IMG/VR virus record: IMGVR_UViG_3300044722_000026
Coordinates: 1-44,155 of that record
Origin: a virus
Reading direction: 5' to 3' (one strand)
DNA: 44,155 nt
Below, one piece after another: positions 30,703-37,985 of this stretch (within the stretch, counting starts at the first letter, position 1; each line of letters begins with the position of its first letter). The position numbers and the translations under genes were made by a program. Under the pieces are notes generated by a model that saw nothing but the letters and a program-made list of their open reading frames with translations, was not told the DNA's origin and did no database searches.

Positions 30703-32555
30703 TTGCGCTTCTTCGCCCATCGGGCTCGTTGCACAGCGGCAATCCTCGCTTTCGCCTCGGGAGTTAGCAGGCTGCGACCTTTCTTTACCACTGGCGGCCG
30801 CTTCGATGGCTTCGCCGCGACGACATTTCCAGACGGGTGGAATTGCTCTTCGATGCGCTTCACATCCACGCCCCAGAGCCCGCACAAGGTGAGTAGCGAC
30901 TTATCCCAGGAGCCCTGGGCAAAGTCGAACGGAGCCCACTGCCAGGCGATCGACTCCATGATCATCCCGCGCAGTTCTTTCGCGTTGAAACCCTGGACCC
31001 GCTCTTCCAATGCCTCTTTCAGGCGATTGCTCGGGACATCCTTCAACCCTCGGCGATCGACGACCTGTTTGGTGCGCTCGCCCGAGCTCGTGATCCGGCC
31101 CAGCACTCTCTCGCAGACCAGGTGCAGGAATCGCTCGTTCTCCCCTGCCCGCTCGGCCGCGACGACCAACTCATCGAGGATGCGGTTCCAGACGGCTCGG
31201 CGGACCTTCGCACGATCGCGCTTCTGCGCAGCCTCCGCGCGTTCGGCACTTTGCAGTAGCAACTCGTTCACAACGCTCGCACCGCGCGGCCGATTCTTTT
31301 GCACGGCCGCCTCCGCGAGCTTCAGATCGTACACGATCTCCGGTGAACCGTCGGGCGCCCTAGCCAGCACCGGATCAGGAGCATGTTTCCCCATCGCCTT
31401 GGTCCAGGACTTGTACCCGATGAAGTCAAAGTTTCGTTCCGAGGCACCGCACACAAAGCCTGAGTGCGGGTCCACGTGATTGACGCCGTGACGGAACACT
31501 CGCTGGTTCTCCGCGTCCGTCAGGACTTTCCTACCCATCGCCTGGTACGCAGCGCGCTGGCTTTGCCACAGCGCGAGGCGATGCTCGCGCTTCTCCGCCT
31601 CCTCGACCAGGCGCTGGCTTTCGCGAAACGGAATTGGCGCGTTGCCTGGCGTGTTGGCGATCGTGGCCGCGAGCGATTCCACGGTTTTAGGATCGTGGAT
31701 CTTCTTTGACCCTCCCAGCAAGGCCGCGTGCGACGCTGGCAGCCGGCCGGTGCTGACCAGGTCCCGCGCTTTCTCAGGTAGCTCGAGTAATGTGAGCCGC
31801 TCGTAAATGACTGACTTCTCCTTGTGCAGCCGCGTCTTGATTCGCTCGATCGCTTCCACCTTACCCATCCCCTCGCCAATGTAGGCATCGCGGAGCTGCT
31901 GATACATGCGGGCCTCTTCCATCGGGTTAAGGTTCTTGCGCTGGAAATTCTCCTCGCCCTGGAGCTCGAGGGCCTCGGTGTCGCCCACGTCCCGCACGTT
32001 CGCTGGGAACAGCGCTTTGGCTGCCTTGGCGGCGAGCCAGCGGCGCTCCCCGGCGATGAGCTGCCACTTGATCAGCGGCTTGGCGGGATCGGGCTTTACC
32101 GGCCGGATGATCCCGTTCTGCAACACACCGCGCAGTTTGACGCTGTCGATCAATTCGATCGTCTCCGGCTCATCGATCCCGATCACACGGTTGAACGGTG
32201 ATCGTTCGATTGTCTCCGGGTCATAGAGCTGCACGCCGTCGCGATTGGGCACGCGCTCCAGGCCCCGCGCCTCAGCGAGAAAGGCGTTCTGCTCGTCGCG
32301 AGGTAAGCCGCGAAACTCCGACTCGTTCGCGCAGCCGGCCGCGGCGATCGCTTTGCGCATCAGCTCCTCGAGGCTCATCGCAGCCTCTAGCACGGTCGGC
32401 GCCTCGCTGCCATTGGTCGCCGGCTTGAAGCGGCCTGACGGCTCTTCTTTCATTGCCGCGGAGAGTCTGCTCCCGGGCAATGCTGGGGCGGGCTTCTTCG
32501 CCGGTTTCTTGGCCGCGGTAATGGAGCTGGGGACGACGGTCGTTTGTACTCGCAT
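30699..32555 (-). CDS. Large ParB-like protein
   Basis: This 618-residue protein has the ParB/Srx-type N-terminal fold at about 105-215. It carries the signatures IAGERRWLAAKAA (167-179) and EENFQRKNLNPMEEA (201-215), followed by an HTH-like region (about 230-290, KEKSVIYERLTLLELPEKA). The C-terminus is long and basic, ending TPEAKARIAAVQRARWAKKRK-like. No ParA ATPase is encoded nearby, so plasmid-style partition is doubtful; DNA-binding regulation, CTPase-based spreading or nuclease activity is more likely. Copy 4 of the 18-bp motif lies inside. Confidence 0.8.
   Translation of the reverse strand: MRVQTTVVPSSITAAKKPAKKPAPALPGSRLSAAMKEEPSGRFKPATNGSEAPTVLEAAMSLEELMRKAIAAAGCANESEFRGLPRDEQNAFLAEARGLERVPNRDGVQLYDPETIERSPFNRVIGIDEPETIELIDSVKLRGVLQNGIIRPVKPDPAKPLIKWQLIAGERRWLAAKAAKALFPANVRDVGDTEALELQGEENFQRKNLNPMEEARMYQQLRDAYIGEGMGKVEAIERIKTRLHKEKSVIYERLTLLELPEKARDLVSTGRLPASHAALLGGSKKIHDPKTVESLAATIANTPGNAPIPFRESQRLVEEAEKREHRLALWQSQRAAYQAMGRKVLTDAENQRVFRHGVNHVDPHSGFVCGASERNFDFIGYKSWTKAMGKHAPDPVLARAPDGSPEIVYDLKLAEAAVQKNRPRGASVVNELLLQSAERAEAAQKRDRAKVRRAVWNRILDELVVAAERAGENERFLHLVCERVLGRITSSGERTKQVVDRRGLKDVPSNRLKEALEERVQGFNAKELRGMIMESIAWQWAPFDFAQGSWDKSLLTLCGLWGVDVKRIEEQFHPSGNVVAAKPSKRPPVVKKGRSLLTPEAKARIAAVQRARWAKKRK
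30826..30843. repeat. 18-bp dispersed near-palindrome, copy 4
   Basis: TTTCCAGACGGGTGGAAT matches the consensus at 17 of 18 positions. It lies in the ParB-like gene, read in the coding strand as F-H-P-S-G-N. Confidence 0.6.
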
Positions 32556-32569
32556 AGCTGGTGTTGGGG

Positions 32570-32959
32570 TTAAGTGTCGAACTGCGGCTTTTCTCCTCTT
32601 TCGATCACCTGGCTGAAGAGCGGGTCCAGAGCGCCGAGTTTCTCCCGGGCTGCCTGGACAAACCCGCTAACTCTCTCCTTCATGAGCGCGCTAAAGCCGG
32701 GATGCCGGCATGCGAGCTGAAGCGCCGCGACGAGCTCAAAGACGGACAGGGCGTCCAGGTGCAAAATCACGGGCGTCTTCGCATGATGGCCGAGAGCGGC
32801 GAGGAATCGCGCCTCCAAGTCGAGGTCGGGGTCACTGAGGAAACGGTGACAGTGCCCGCAATACTTTTCGCGCACGTCATTGGAGTTGTGGGATGTCCGT
32901 CCGCACGCGTGACAGGTGATGCTCCTGCCATCGGCGCTGATCGTGTATGCGTTGTTCAT
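32570..32959 (-). CDS. Zinc-ribbon early protein
   Basis: This 129-residue protein starts MNNAYTISADGRSITCHACG. A zinc ribbon is formed by CHACG and CGHCH about 17 residues apart (about residues 16-37), preceded by a beta-hairpin and followed by an all-helical part (LEARFLAALGHHAKTPVILH). Its last helix ends 14 bp before the ParB-like gene. It may bind nucleic acid in replication or regulation. Confidence 0.65.
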   Translation of the reverse strand: MNNAYTISADGRSITCHACGRTSHNSNDVREKYCGHCHRFLSDPDLDLEARFLAALGHHAKTPVILHLDALSVFELVAALQLACRHPGFSALMKERVSGFVQAAREKLGALDPLFSQVIERGEKPQFDT

Positions 32960-33153
32960 CGCCGCCCTTCCGGTTGCGCGTCCCTAGGCTTGAGCTCAGC
33001 CTGGAGCTCCATCAGTAGGTCCAGTCTCCCCCAGTGAAATGCAGCTCGGTAACCGTCGCGGTGTTCCCAGTGCCTTATCAGCTTTCTCTCCTCTGCACAC
33101 GCGGCTTCCATCTCAGCCGCCGCCTCTTGCGGAGATCTTGCCTTGTCGCTCAT
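32956..33153 (-). CDS. Small helical early protein
   Basis: This 65-residue protein starts MSDKARSPQEAAAEMEAACA. It is highly charged, with a likely coiled-coil first half and WEHRDGYRAAFHWGRLDLLM. It overlaps the replication-like gene upstream and the zinc-ribbon gene downstream by four bases each. Function is unknown. Confidence 0.6.
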   Translation of the reverse strand: MSDKARSPQEAAAEMEAACAEERKLIRHWEHRDGYRAAFHWGRLDLLMELQAELKPRDAQPEGRR

Positions 33154-34253
33154 GCGAAGAGTGCGGTGGCTTTGCGCAGCAGCGCCGCGAGCGCCCGCCA
33201 GCGCGGCTGGGTGCCGTTGAGCTTCTTGCGCATGTATTCCTGGTCACAGGGCAGCAGGCGATCGCTGAGGCCCATCTCCACGGCGCGCGAGACATAGCCG
33301 TCCAGGATCCATGACCAGGGCACGGCGATCGGCGGCAGCGCCCGGCCGCGGTCGTGGTAGGCGTCCACCGTCACTCGCATCGGCCGCGTCAGGACCTCCA
33401 GGCGCTTGTGCCAGAGCTTGCCGTATTTCGCCAACTGCTCCGGTCCCAGCGCTGCCTCCATGCGCTCCACGAGAGCGATGTCGGGTACAAACCCGGCGAT
33501 CAAAGCCATCGGCGAAGCCGCGCTTTCGAGCCGCTGCCCCGCAGCACTTTCCCCCTTTAAAGCTTTTAAAGGTTCCATGGTAGGAACTTTAAGCTTTAAA
33601 GGAGGGCCAGTTGTACCCGGTACGACCGCCTCCGTTTCCTCTGTAACCTCACACATTGAGGTCCCACTCGTACCGGGCACGAGTGGCTGAACCACGTCGG
33701 AATCGCCGCACCGAATTCCCCCGGTCGTACCGGGTACAAGTGCCCCAACTCCCGCGCTACTGTCAAGATCGCGGCTGGCCGCGACGAACCCGTCTTCCAG
33801 ATCGCGTTCCCGCTCGAATAGAACGCCCTGCTCCGGATCGCGACCATCCCGGAGCAGCGCGAGCGCACGCTCCGCGCGCGCTAAAACCTCGTGGGTGTAC
33901 CGGTCGGGCAGTTGCCAATTCTGCCAGGCCGGTTTGATTTCAAAAATCGTCTCGATGCACGTGGCCACCACCCGGCCGGAGCGCCGCTGCACCCTCTCCT
34001 CACGCCGGCGGAAGATTTTCGCCTTTTCGCCGGCATCCAGCACCTTGCTCAGATTGCCCACGCAATTGATCTTCGCCGCCGCGGCGAGCAACTCCAGGCG
34101 ATAGACCCGCGCCTCGCTCTTCGGCTCTGGAGCGGCAAAGGAAAGCTGCAGCAGCACCTCCAGGACGCGGGCGACCTGCTCCGGCACGTTGCGCGTTTCC
34201 ACTCCCTCACGGCACTGCATGTACCAATCCAGGTATGGGATTTCCTCGCTCAA
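33150..34253 (-). CDS. Candidate replication initiator with intragenic iterons
   Basis: This 367-residue protein starts at TTG 34253. The TTGA overlap with the upstream stop and GGAGG about 8 nt before support this start. The N-terminal region (about 20-110) is helical with a basic wing-like segment (KIFRRREERVQRRSGRVVAT). A middle linker (about 160-235) carries VPGT three times at an exact 19-residue period (173, 192, 211). The C-terminal domain (about 240-367) is helical. No enzyme motif is seen. A lambda-O-like initiator whose gene contains the origin fits the DNA structure, but this is inference. Confidence 0.5.
   Translation of the reverse strand: MSEEIPYLDWYMQCREGVETRNVPEQVARVLEVLLQLSFAAPEPKSEARVYRLELLAAAAKINCVGNLSKVLDAGEKAKIFRRREERVQRRSGRVVATCIETIFEIKPAWQNWQLPDRYTHEVLARAERALALLRDGRDPEQGVLFERERDLEDGFVAASRDLDSSAGVGALVPGTTGGIRCGDSDVVQPLVPGTSGTSMCEVTEETEAVVPGTTGPPLKLKVPTMEPLKALKGESAAGQRLESAASPMALIAGFVPDIALVERMEAALGPEQLAKYGKLWHKRLEVLTRPMRVTVDAYHDRGRALPPIAVPWSWILDGYVSRAVEMGLSDRLLPCDQEYMRKKLNGTQPRWRALAALLRKATALFA
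33554..33602. repeat. AT-rich inverted repeat inside initiator-like gene
   Basis: Arms CCTTTAAAGCTT (33554-33565) and AAGCTTTAAAGG (33591-33602) are perfect inverse complements. The 25 bases between them continue the partial symmetry. This is among the most AT-rich stretches of the early region and sits beside the iterons, so it is a candidate DNA-unwinding element. Confidence 0.7.
33613..33737. repeat. Three GTACCSGGYAC iterons at 57-bp spacing
   Basis: GTACCCGGTAC at 33613, GTACCGGGCAC at 33670 and GTACCGGGTAC at 33727 are each 57 bp apart. Two are perfect 11-bp palindromes around a centre base. They lie in the disordered linker region of the gene and adjoin the AT-rich inverted repeat. 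Confidence 0.75.
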
Positions 34254-34456
34254 ACCGCGGCCTCCTCTCTTGGCAACAGCCATTCGATCACCGCGCCGTC
34301 GTTGCGCTGCGCGAGTTCCTGGGCCTCATCCCGACGCACAAAGACCAGCGCCTGTCCGGACTCGATCGTGCGGCTGCCATTCTTGGCCGCGAGATAAGAG
34401 CGCGGCTGTCCCTTTCGATCCATAGCCACCACGTAGCGAGGAACCAGGTCGCTCAT
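34250..34456 (-). CDS. Small early protein
   Basis: This 68-residue protein starts MSDLVPRYVVAMDRKGQPRS. It is compact and beta/alpha (ESGQALVFVRRDEAQELAQR), with its end overlapping the TTG start of the initiator-like gene. Its own start overlaps the HTH gene by four bases. Function is unknown. Confidence 0.6.
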   Translation of the reverse strand: MSDLVPRYVVAMDRKGQPRSYLAAKNGSRTIESGQALVFVRRDEAQELAQRNDGAVIEWLLPREEAAV

Positions 34457-34773
34457 GCGGCCTCCCTTCGGTCGCCGCGGCGAACCAAGGTCGAGAGTTC
34501 TTTGACCGCTTCAACCAGGCGCGGATCGCGGATGAAGAGCAGGCGGTTGTGCAGCTTCCGCAGCGCCTTTTGCTCGATCGCATAAATCAGCCCACGGGCG
34601 CATCCACACCAGGCGGCGATGTCCGCTTGGGTAAGTGGCACACCTGGCCGGGCCAGGCATTGGAGGATGGCCAAGCCTAGATCGATGCGCGCCGTCCGTT
34701 CGAGAGCGGCGCCGGCGCCATGCACAATGCCAAATTCGGATTTTCCCGAGATACGAATCGGCGCCCTGACCAA
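34453..34773 (-). CDS. Sigma-region-4-like HTH protein
   Basis: The product is up to 106 residues, with the start uncertain (TTG 34773 or an internal GTG). The C-terminal half, VPLTQADIAAWCGCARGLIY followed by AIEQKALRKLHNRL, follows the sigma-70 region 4 / LuxR-type HTH pattern, with the recognition helix ending in 'ALRKL'. It is the first gene of the second early operon. A perfect 18-bp palindrome overlaps its start, which suggests autoregulation. A transcription activator of the replication or late genes is plausible. Confidence 0.65.
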   Translation of the reverse strand: MVRAPIRISGKSEFGIVHGAGAALERTARIDLGLAILQCLARPGVPLTQADIAAWCGCARGLIYAIEQKALRKLHNRLLFIRDPRLVEAVKELSTLVRRGDRREAA

Positions 34774-34782
34774 TAGGTCAGG
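34765..34782. promoter_or_regulatory. Palindromic operator candidate at HTH gene start
   Basis: CCTGACC-AATA-GGTCAGG is a perfect 7-bp-arm palindrome overlapping the first codons of the HTH gene. Confidence 0.5.
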
Positions 34783-34939
34783 CGTGCTCTTATGCTGGCG
34801 CGAAGCCAGTGAATGTGGTCTTTTTGTAATTGTTAATGAGGTTAACTATCGAGTCGCCTTACCGGGGCGCGGCGTAGTGAAAAGGCGCCGCGCCCCGAAG
34901 GCTTTCAGCAAAAGTAGAGGTCTGGAGTAGGTGTCTGGA
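34774..34939. other. Promoter-bearing intergenic region of second early operon
   Basis: This 166-bp gap holds an AT-rich patch at about 34820-34850 (TTTTTGTAATTGTTAATGAGG), likely promoter DNA for the leftward HTH gene, and a perfect 12-bp hairpin at 34863-34897. I could not fit a confident -35/-10 pair. Confidence 0.5.
34863..34897. repeat. Perfect 12-bp GC-rich hairpin
   Basis: CGGGGCGCGGCG and CGCCGCGCCCCG flank an 11-nt loop. No T-tract follows on either strand, so it is not a classical terminator, but it could stop or protect the transcript of the first early operon. Confidence 0.7.
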
Positions 34940-35101
34940 TCAGGCCCCACCCCCTTTGAAATGGTCGTGGCAGCGCTTCTCCTCCGCGGCCTCGTGCATG
35001 CGATCGAAGCGCCGCCGGCGACGCGCGGCACGTACGGCCGCGAGGCCGAGCAGCGCCAAAGCAAACACCGCGGCGAGGCTGAGGATCTGCAGCCAGGTCA
35101 T
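34940..35101 (-). CDS. 53-residue single-span membrane protein
   Basis: ATG 35101 overlaps the upstream stop as ATGA. The product begins MTWLQI and has one membrane span (about residues 4-23, Leu/Ala-rich), followed by a strongly basic stretch (RAARRRRRFDR) and a charged C-terminus. The positive-inside rule puts the C-terminus in the cytoplasm. It is the last gene of the first early operon. It could act in superinfection exclusion; there is no direct evidence. Confidence 0.65.
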   Translation of the reverse strand: MTWLQILSLAAVFALALLGLAAVRAARRRRRFDRMHEAAEEKRCHDHFKGGGA

Positions 35102-35367
35102 CGCGCGAGCCTCCGATCGATCTTCAAAATGAGCGTCTCACCGGGGAGGGTCTTCGCCGCCACGCCAACCAACCGCTCGAGGCGGCACGCGGCGCGCCGG
35201 ATCGTCGCTCGGATATCCCGCAAGGAGTTACGCGCCGCATCTTCGCCGCGGTGCGCGGGGTCGCTCCACCGGCCGAGCTGCCGGGCCGCGTTCAAGGCGA
35301 CCAATGAGGACCGCAACATCTCGTGCGCCGCCACCAATTCCGCAGCCGCTTCGTGGGACAGGTTCAC
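35098..35367 (-). CDS. Small basic early protein
   Basis: This 89-residue protein starts at GTG 35367 (GTGA overlap with the upstream stop, GGAGGG before it). It is an Ala/Arg-rich helical protein (SHEAAAELVAAHEMLRSSLV, LRDIRATIRRAACRLERLVG). Function is unknown. Confidence 0.6.
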   Translation of the reverse strand: MNLSHEAAAELVAAHEMLRSSLVALNAARQLGRWSDPAHRGEDAARNSLRDIRATIRRAACRLERLVGVAAKTLPGETLILKIDRRLAR

Positions 35368-35669
35368 CAAAAAACCCTCCCTGGACTGCAGGCTCCATAG
35401 GTCTGGCTCTCCCGCACCGGCAGCGGCGCGCCGGCTTGCATCGCCGCGATAAACTCGTCCGTGGTCCCGCCGCATTGGCGGACGCAGCAGTCGGCGAGCG
35501 GCCCCCATTGCTCGAGCGTCACCCGCTCTCCGTCCACCATGAAACAAAGCACGCTGCCCAGTCCTTCCAAATACACGCGCAGCGGAATGAAGGAGCGCAC
35601 CGGCACCTGGTCATCCGGGAAGATCCCGCAGAATGGAGATTCCGGCCGGAGCCGCGCGGTCGCATTCAT
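35364..35669 (-). CDS. Small early protein
   Basis: This 101-residue protein starts MNATARLRPESPFCGIFPDD. It is beta-rich in the middle (SFIPLRVYLEGLGSVLCFMV) with several Cys (CCVRQC), and ends GRVFW. It overlaps both neighbours by four bases in the first early operon. Function is unknown. Confidence 0.6.
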   Translation of the reverse strand: MNATARLRPESPFCGIFPDDQVPVRSFIPLRVYLEGLGSVLCFMVDGERVTLEQWGPLADCCVRQCGGTTDEFIAAMQAGAPLPVRESQTYGACSPGRVFW

Positions 35670-36280
35670 CGGGCACCTGCCTTCGCTGTGCGCGCCGTCG
35701 CGAGCGCGATGTCCTTGGCCTGGCTGAGCGACGCAAAGGCCTCGTGTGAGCCGCCAGGCACGTCGGGGTGCGCCATCTTCGCCTTCGCGCGCCAGGCATC
35801 CACGATCTGCGCCTCAGTCGCCGCCGGCGCAATGCCGAGCGCTTCCCAGCAACTCGCTTCGGTCCTTTCGTTGAGCGCCGCGTAGCCCGCGAAATCGCGT
35901 TCGAGCGAACTCACCCCCCAGCGCTGCTGGCCGCGCAACGCCTCCACGTGTTTCGCGATCGCGTAGAGGTTCTCTTCCACCGTCATCCACTTATCGCACG
36001 GCAGGACGACCCGCTTTTCGGCGAGCGTGAAATAAACGGCCACACCGGCGTCGCGAGGTCGCGCCTGGTTGGCGTAAGGACGGCCGTCCAGCCGCGTTTG
36101 CACATTGGTCGAGATCATGTAGCGCACTGCTCCGAGCCGTCGCAATTCACCCTCGACCGCATCCAGCGCCGTGGTCATCGATACATCCCCGCGGCCGCGG
36201 TGACCGAACTTCGAGCGCTTCGGAAACTTGGACCGCGGCCAGCCTAGCGGCCAGGCCAGGGGGTAAGTCGTCTCGCTCAA
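35666..36280 (-). CDS. J-domain protein
   Basis: The TTG start at 36280 overlaps the upstream TGA, with GGAGGAAGG upstream, and gives 204 residues starting SETTYPLAWPLGWPRS. The C-terminal 55 residues form a J-domain: LGIAPAATEAQIVDAWRAKA, then HPD (171-173), then the helix EAFASLSQAKDIAL. The middle domain (about 35-120) has the pattern VYFTLAEKRVVLPCDKWMTV typical of this phage family. J-domains stimulate DnaK ATPase, so it may recruit host chaperones for replication. Confidence 0.8.
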   Translation of the reverse strand: MSETTYPLAWPLGWPRSKFPKRSKFGHRGRGDVSMTTALDAVEGELRRLGAVRYMISTNVQTRLDGRPYANQARPRDAGVAVYFTLAEKRVVLPCDKWMTVEENLYAIAKHVEALRGQQRWGVSSLERDFAGYAALNERTEASCWEALGIAPAATEAQIVDAWRAKAKMAHPDVPGGSHEAFASLSQAKDIALATARTAKAGAR

Positions 36281-36714
36281 CGGCCTTCCTCCTTTTCCAG
36301 TTGTTCCAGCGCCGTGCGTGGCTCCGCAGCCTCGCACGCCGTCGGGATGAGCGGCTCCGCGAGTTCCGGATCGCGCTCCCTCACCGCGTCGCGAAAGGTG
36401 GTCAGCGTCGCGAGCACCGTGCCCTTGGCGAGCGACCCATTGCAGATCTCCGCCGCGAGCACCACGTCGAGCGCCGCGAAAAGCTCCGCGAGCGAATGTG
36501 GCAGCGCTTGCGCAAGCTCCGGAGGCCAACCGGCCGCGATCTTGATGACATTGCCCGCCTCCGCGGCGCGCAGCGAATTGCCCAGCGGATGACCGTACGT
36601 GGTCACGTGCTGGCCTTCGTCCGTCCGGAACGACCACACCACGATCTGCTCGATCCCGTGCAGTTCCGCGATCTGCCTGGCTTCCTCGACGGCCACGGGA
36701 CGATACGGATTCAT
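36277..36714 (-). CDS. Conserved phage protein
   Basis: This 145-residue protein starts MNPYRPVAVEEARQIAELHG and continues IEQIVVWSFRTDEGQHVTTY, a segment I recognise as recurring in phage early regions without a known function. The C-terminal part is helical and acidic. It overlaps both neighbours. Role is unknown. Confidence 0.65.
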   Translation of the reverse strand: MNPYRPVAVEEARQIAELHGIEQIVVWSFRTDEGQHVTTYGHPLGNSLRAAEAGNVIKIAAGWPPELAQALPHSLAELFAALDVVLAAEICNGSLAKGTVLATLTTFRDAVRERDPELAEPLIPTACEAAEPRTALEQLEKEEGR

Positions 36715-37028
36715 ACGTGTCCCCTTTCTCCATACCGCTCGGCCAGCGCGGCGCCGGGCGCTTCATTTCCACCCGTCTGGAAAGCGTTCACCGCGGCGAT
36801 GATGAACTCCGCGGTCTCCTCATCGATGTCCTGGTCGGCGCCCGGGTCGAGGGGCGTCTCGAGAGAGAGCACCACGTCGCCGCGCGCATCGCGGACCTCC
36901 ATGCCATCGAGGTGCCACGGCTGCGGATGCCGCTCGAGAGAGATGGCGGCGAAGGGCGGAATTGAACCGCCTCCCTGCAGGCCCGTTGGGCCGTAAGGTG
37001 CGCCACGCAACATCGCCGGGTCGCTCAT
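36711..37028 (-). CDS. Small early protein
   Basis: This 105-residue protein starts MSDPAMLRGAPYGPTGLQGG. The middle reads DGMEVRDARGDVVLSLETPL and the C-terminal helix EETAEFIIAAVNAFQTGGNE. The latter contains copy 5 of the 18-bp motif. The pattern 'D..G..V........I..AVN' is common in small phage proteins of unknown function. It overlaps both neighbours. Confidence 0.6.
   Translation of the reverse strand: MSDPAMLRGAPYGPTGLQGGGSIPPFAAISLERHPQPWHLDGMEVRDARGDVVLSLETPLDPGADQDIDEETAEFIIAAVNAFQTGGNEAPGAALAERYGERGHV
36766..36783. repeat. 18-bp dispersed near-palindrome, copy 5
   Basis: TTTCCACCCGTCTGGAAA lies within a small early gene, read in the coding strand as F-Q-T-G-G-N. Confidence 0.7.
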
Positions 37029-37345
37029 CGTTTTACCTCCGCGGCCTCAAACAAGCCAAGCAGCTTTGCGAAGCGAGCATCCATGGCCTGCTCCACTTCT
37101 GCGGTGGTCAGTTCCTCGATCGTCGCCAACTCGCGTTTGAACCGGAGCAACAGCTCCAATCGCTTGAGGATGATTCGCGATGACTTTCCGATAGCGGGAT
37201 TGGCCTGCTCTTCGGGATCATCCTGGGCCGACACGCCGACCCCCACCATCGCGACCAGGTGCCGCTCATCGAGGCGCGCGATCGCATCCACAATGGCGCG
37301 AGCCGCAACCGAAAGGCGGATGATCTCAAGCTTGCTCGGGATCAC
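37025..37345 (-). CDS. Small helical early protein
   Basis: This 106-residue protein starts MIPSKLEIIRLSVAARAIVD. It is almost wholly helical, with GKSSRIILKRLELLLRFKRE in the middle and an acidic end. Four-base overlaps on both sides tie it to the early operon. Function is unknown. Confidence 0.6.
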   Translation of the reverse strand: MIPSKLEIIRLSVAARAIVDAIARLDERHLVAMVGVGVSAQDDPEEQANPAIGKSSRIILKRLELLLRFKRELATIEELTTAEVEQAMDARFAKLLGLFEAAEVKR

Positions 37346-37719
37346 GCAGCCACCTGCCTTTCTGCCAGCGCCTTCGCCTTGTCGAGCGGCACGTCTGCCA
37401 GACCCGCCTCGATCAAGTCGGCGACCGCGATCGCGACCACATTCACGCCATCGTTGTAGTTCGCGTTGGCCGCGATCTCCTCAGCCGTGTAGCGGCCGGC
37501 ATCGACCAGCGAACGGGTGTAACCCTTTCCGTCCGCCCGCCACCAGATCGCGGGTCCTTCGGAGCTGCGGGAATGTTTCAGGGAGAGCAGGAAGAATTCT
37601 CCTCCACTCGAGTAGCGCTTCTTGAGCAGCTCGTGGACGGCGTCAATGATCGCTCCCGGCTCCGAAGGCACTTGCAGGAGCGCCGACAATGCGCGCGTCA
37701 TTACCTCCGGCGATATCAC
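37342..37719 (-). CDS. Small early protein
   Basis: This 125-residue protein starts MISPEVMTRALSALLQVPSE. It is mixed alpha/beta (GGEFFLLSLKHSRSSEGPAI then WWRADGKGYTRSLVDAGRYT, with NYNDGVNVVAIAVADL after). The WWR..GKGYT..L..AGRY segment resembles a short module repeatedly seen in phage proteins. Function is unknown. Confidence 0.6.
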   Translation of the reverse strand: MISPEVMTRALSALLQVPSEPGAIIDAVHELLKKRYSSGGEFFLLSLKHSRSSEGPAIWWRADGKGYTRSLVDAGRYTAEEIAANANYNDGVNVVAIAVADLIEAGLADVPLDKAKALAERQVAA

Positions 37720-37985
37720 GCGGCCACCGCCTTTCCATCCTTACATAAGGACGTTGGCTTGATCCGCGCGCAGTCGTAGCCGCCGGCACCGCAACCCTCG
37801 ACCTTCACCACCCAGCCGCCGTGGCCCAGCGTCCACGGCAGCGAAGCCAGGCGCGAATTCATGAGCTGGCCGTTGTCGAGCTCCACCACCACCGGCATGC
37901 CGATCGTGTCGAGCCGCATGGCCGACTTGTAACTCGCCAGGATCGCCTTTCCCGGCGGCCGCTTGATGGGCCTCGTGATCCTCAA
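37716..37985 (-). CDS. Small early protein
   Basis: This 89-residue protein starts MRITRPIKRPPGKAILASYK. It is basic at the N-terminus and beta-rich in the middle (MPVVVELDNGQLMNSRLASL). The C-terminal codons pass through a CTTACRTAAG palindrome (37737-37752). Function is unknown. Confidence 0.6.
   Translation of the reverse strand: MRITRPIKRPPGKAILASYKSAMRLDTIGMPVVVELDNGQLMNSRLASLPWTLGHGGWVVKVEGCGAGGYDCARIKPTSLCKDGKAVAA
37737..37752. repeat. CTTACRTAAG palindrome, copy 4
   Basis: ATCCTTACATAAGGAC lies about 20 bp inside the 3' end of an early gene. It is the only copy that is wholly inside a coding region. Confidence 0.65.

Noticed and set aside
34863-34897. 12-bp hairpin as a rho-independent terminator
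   Set aside because: No T-tract follows on either strand; kept only as a hairpin of unknown role.
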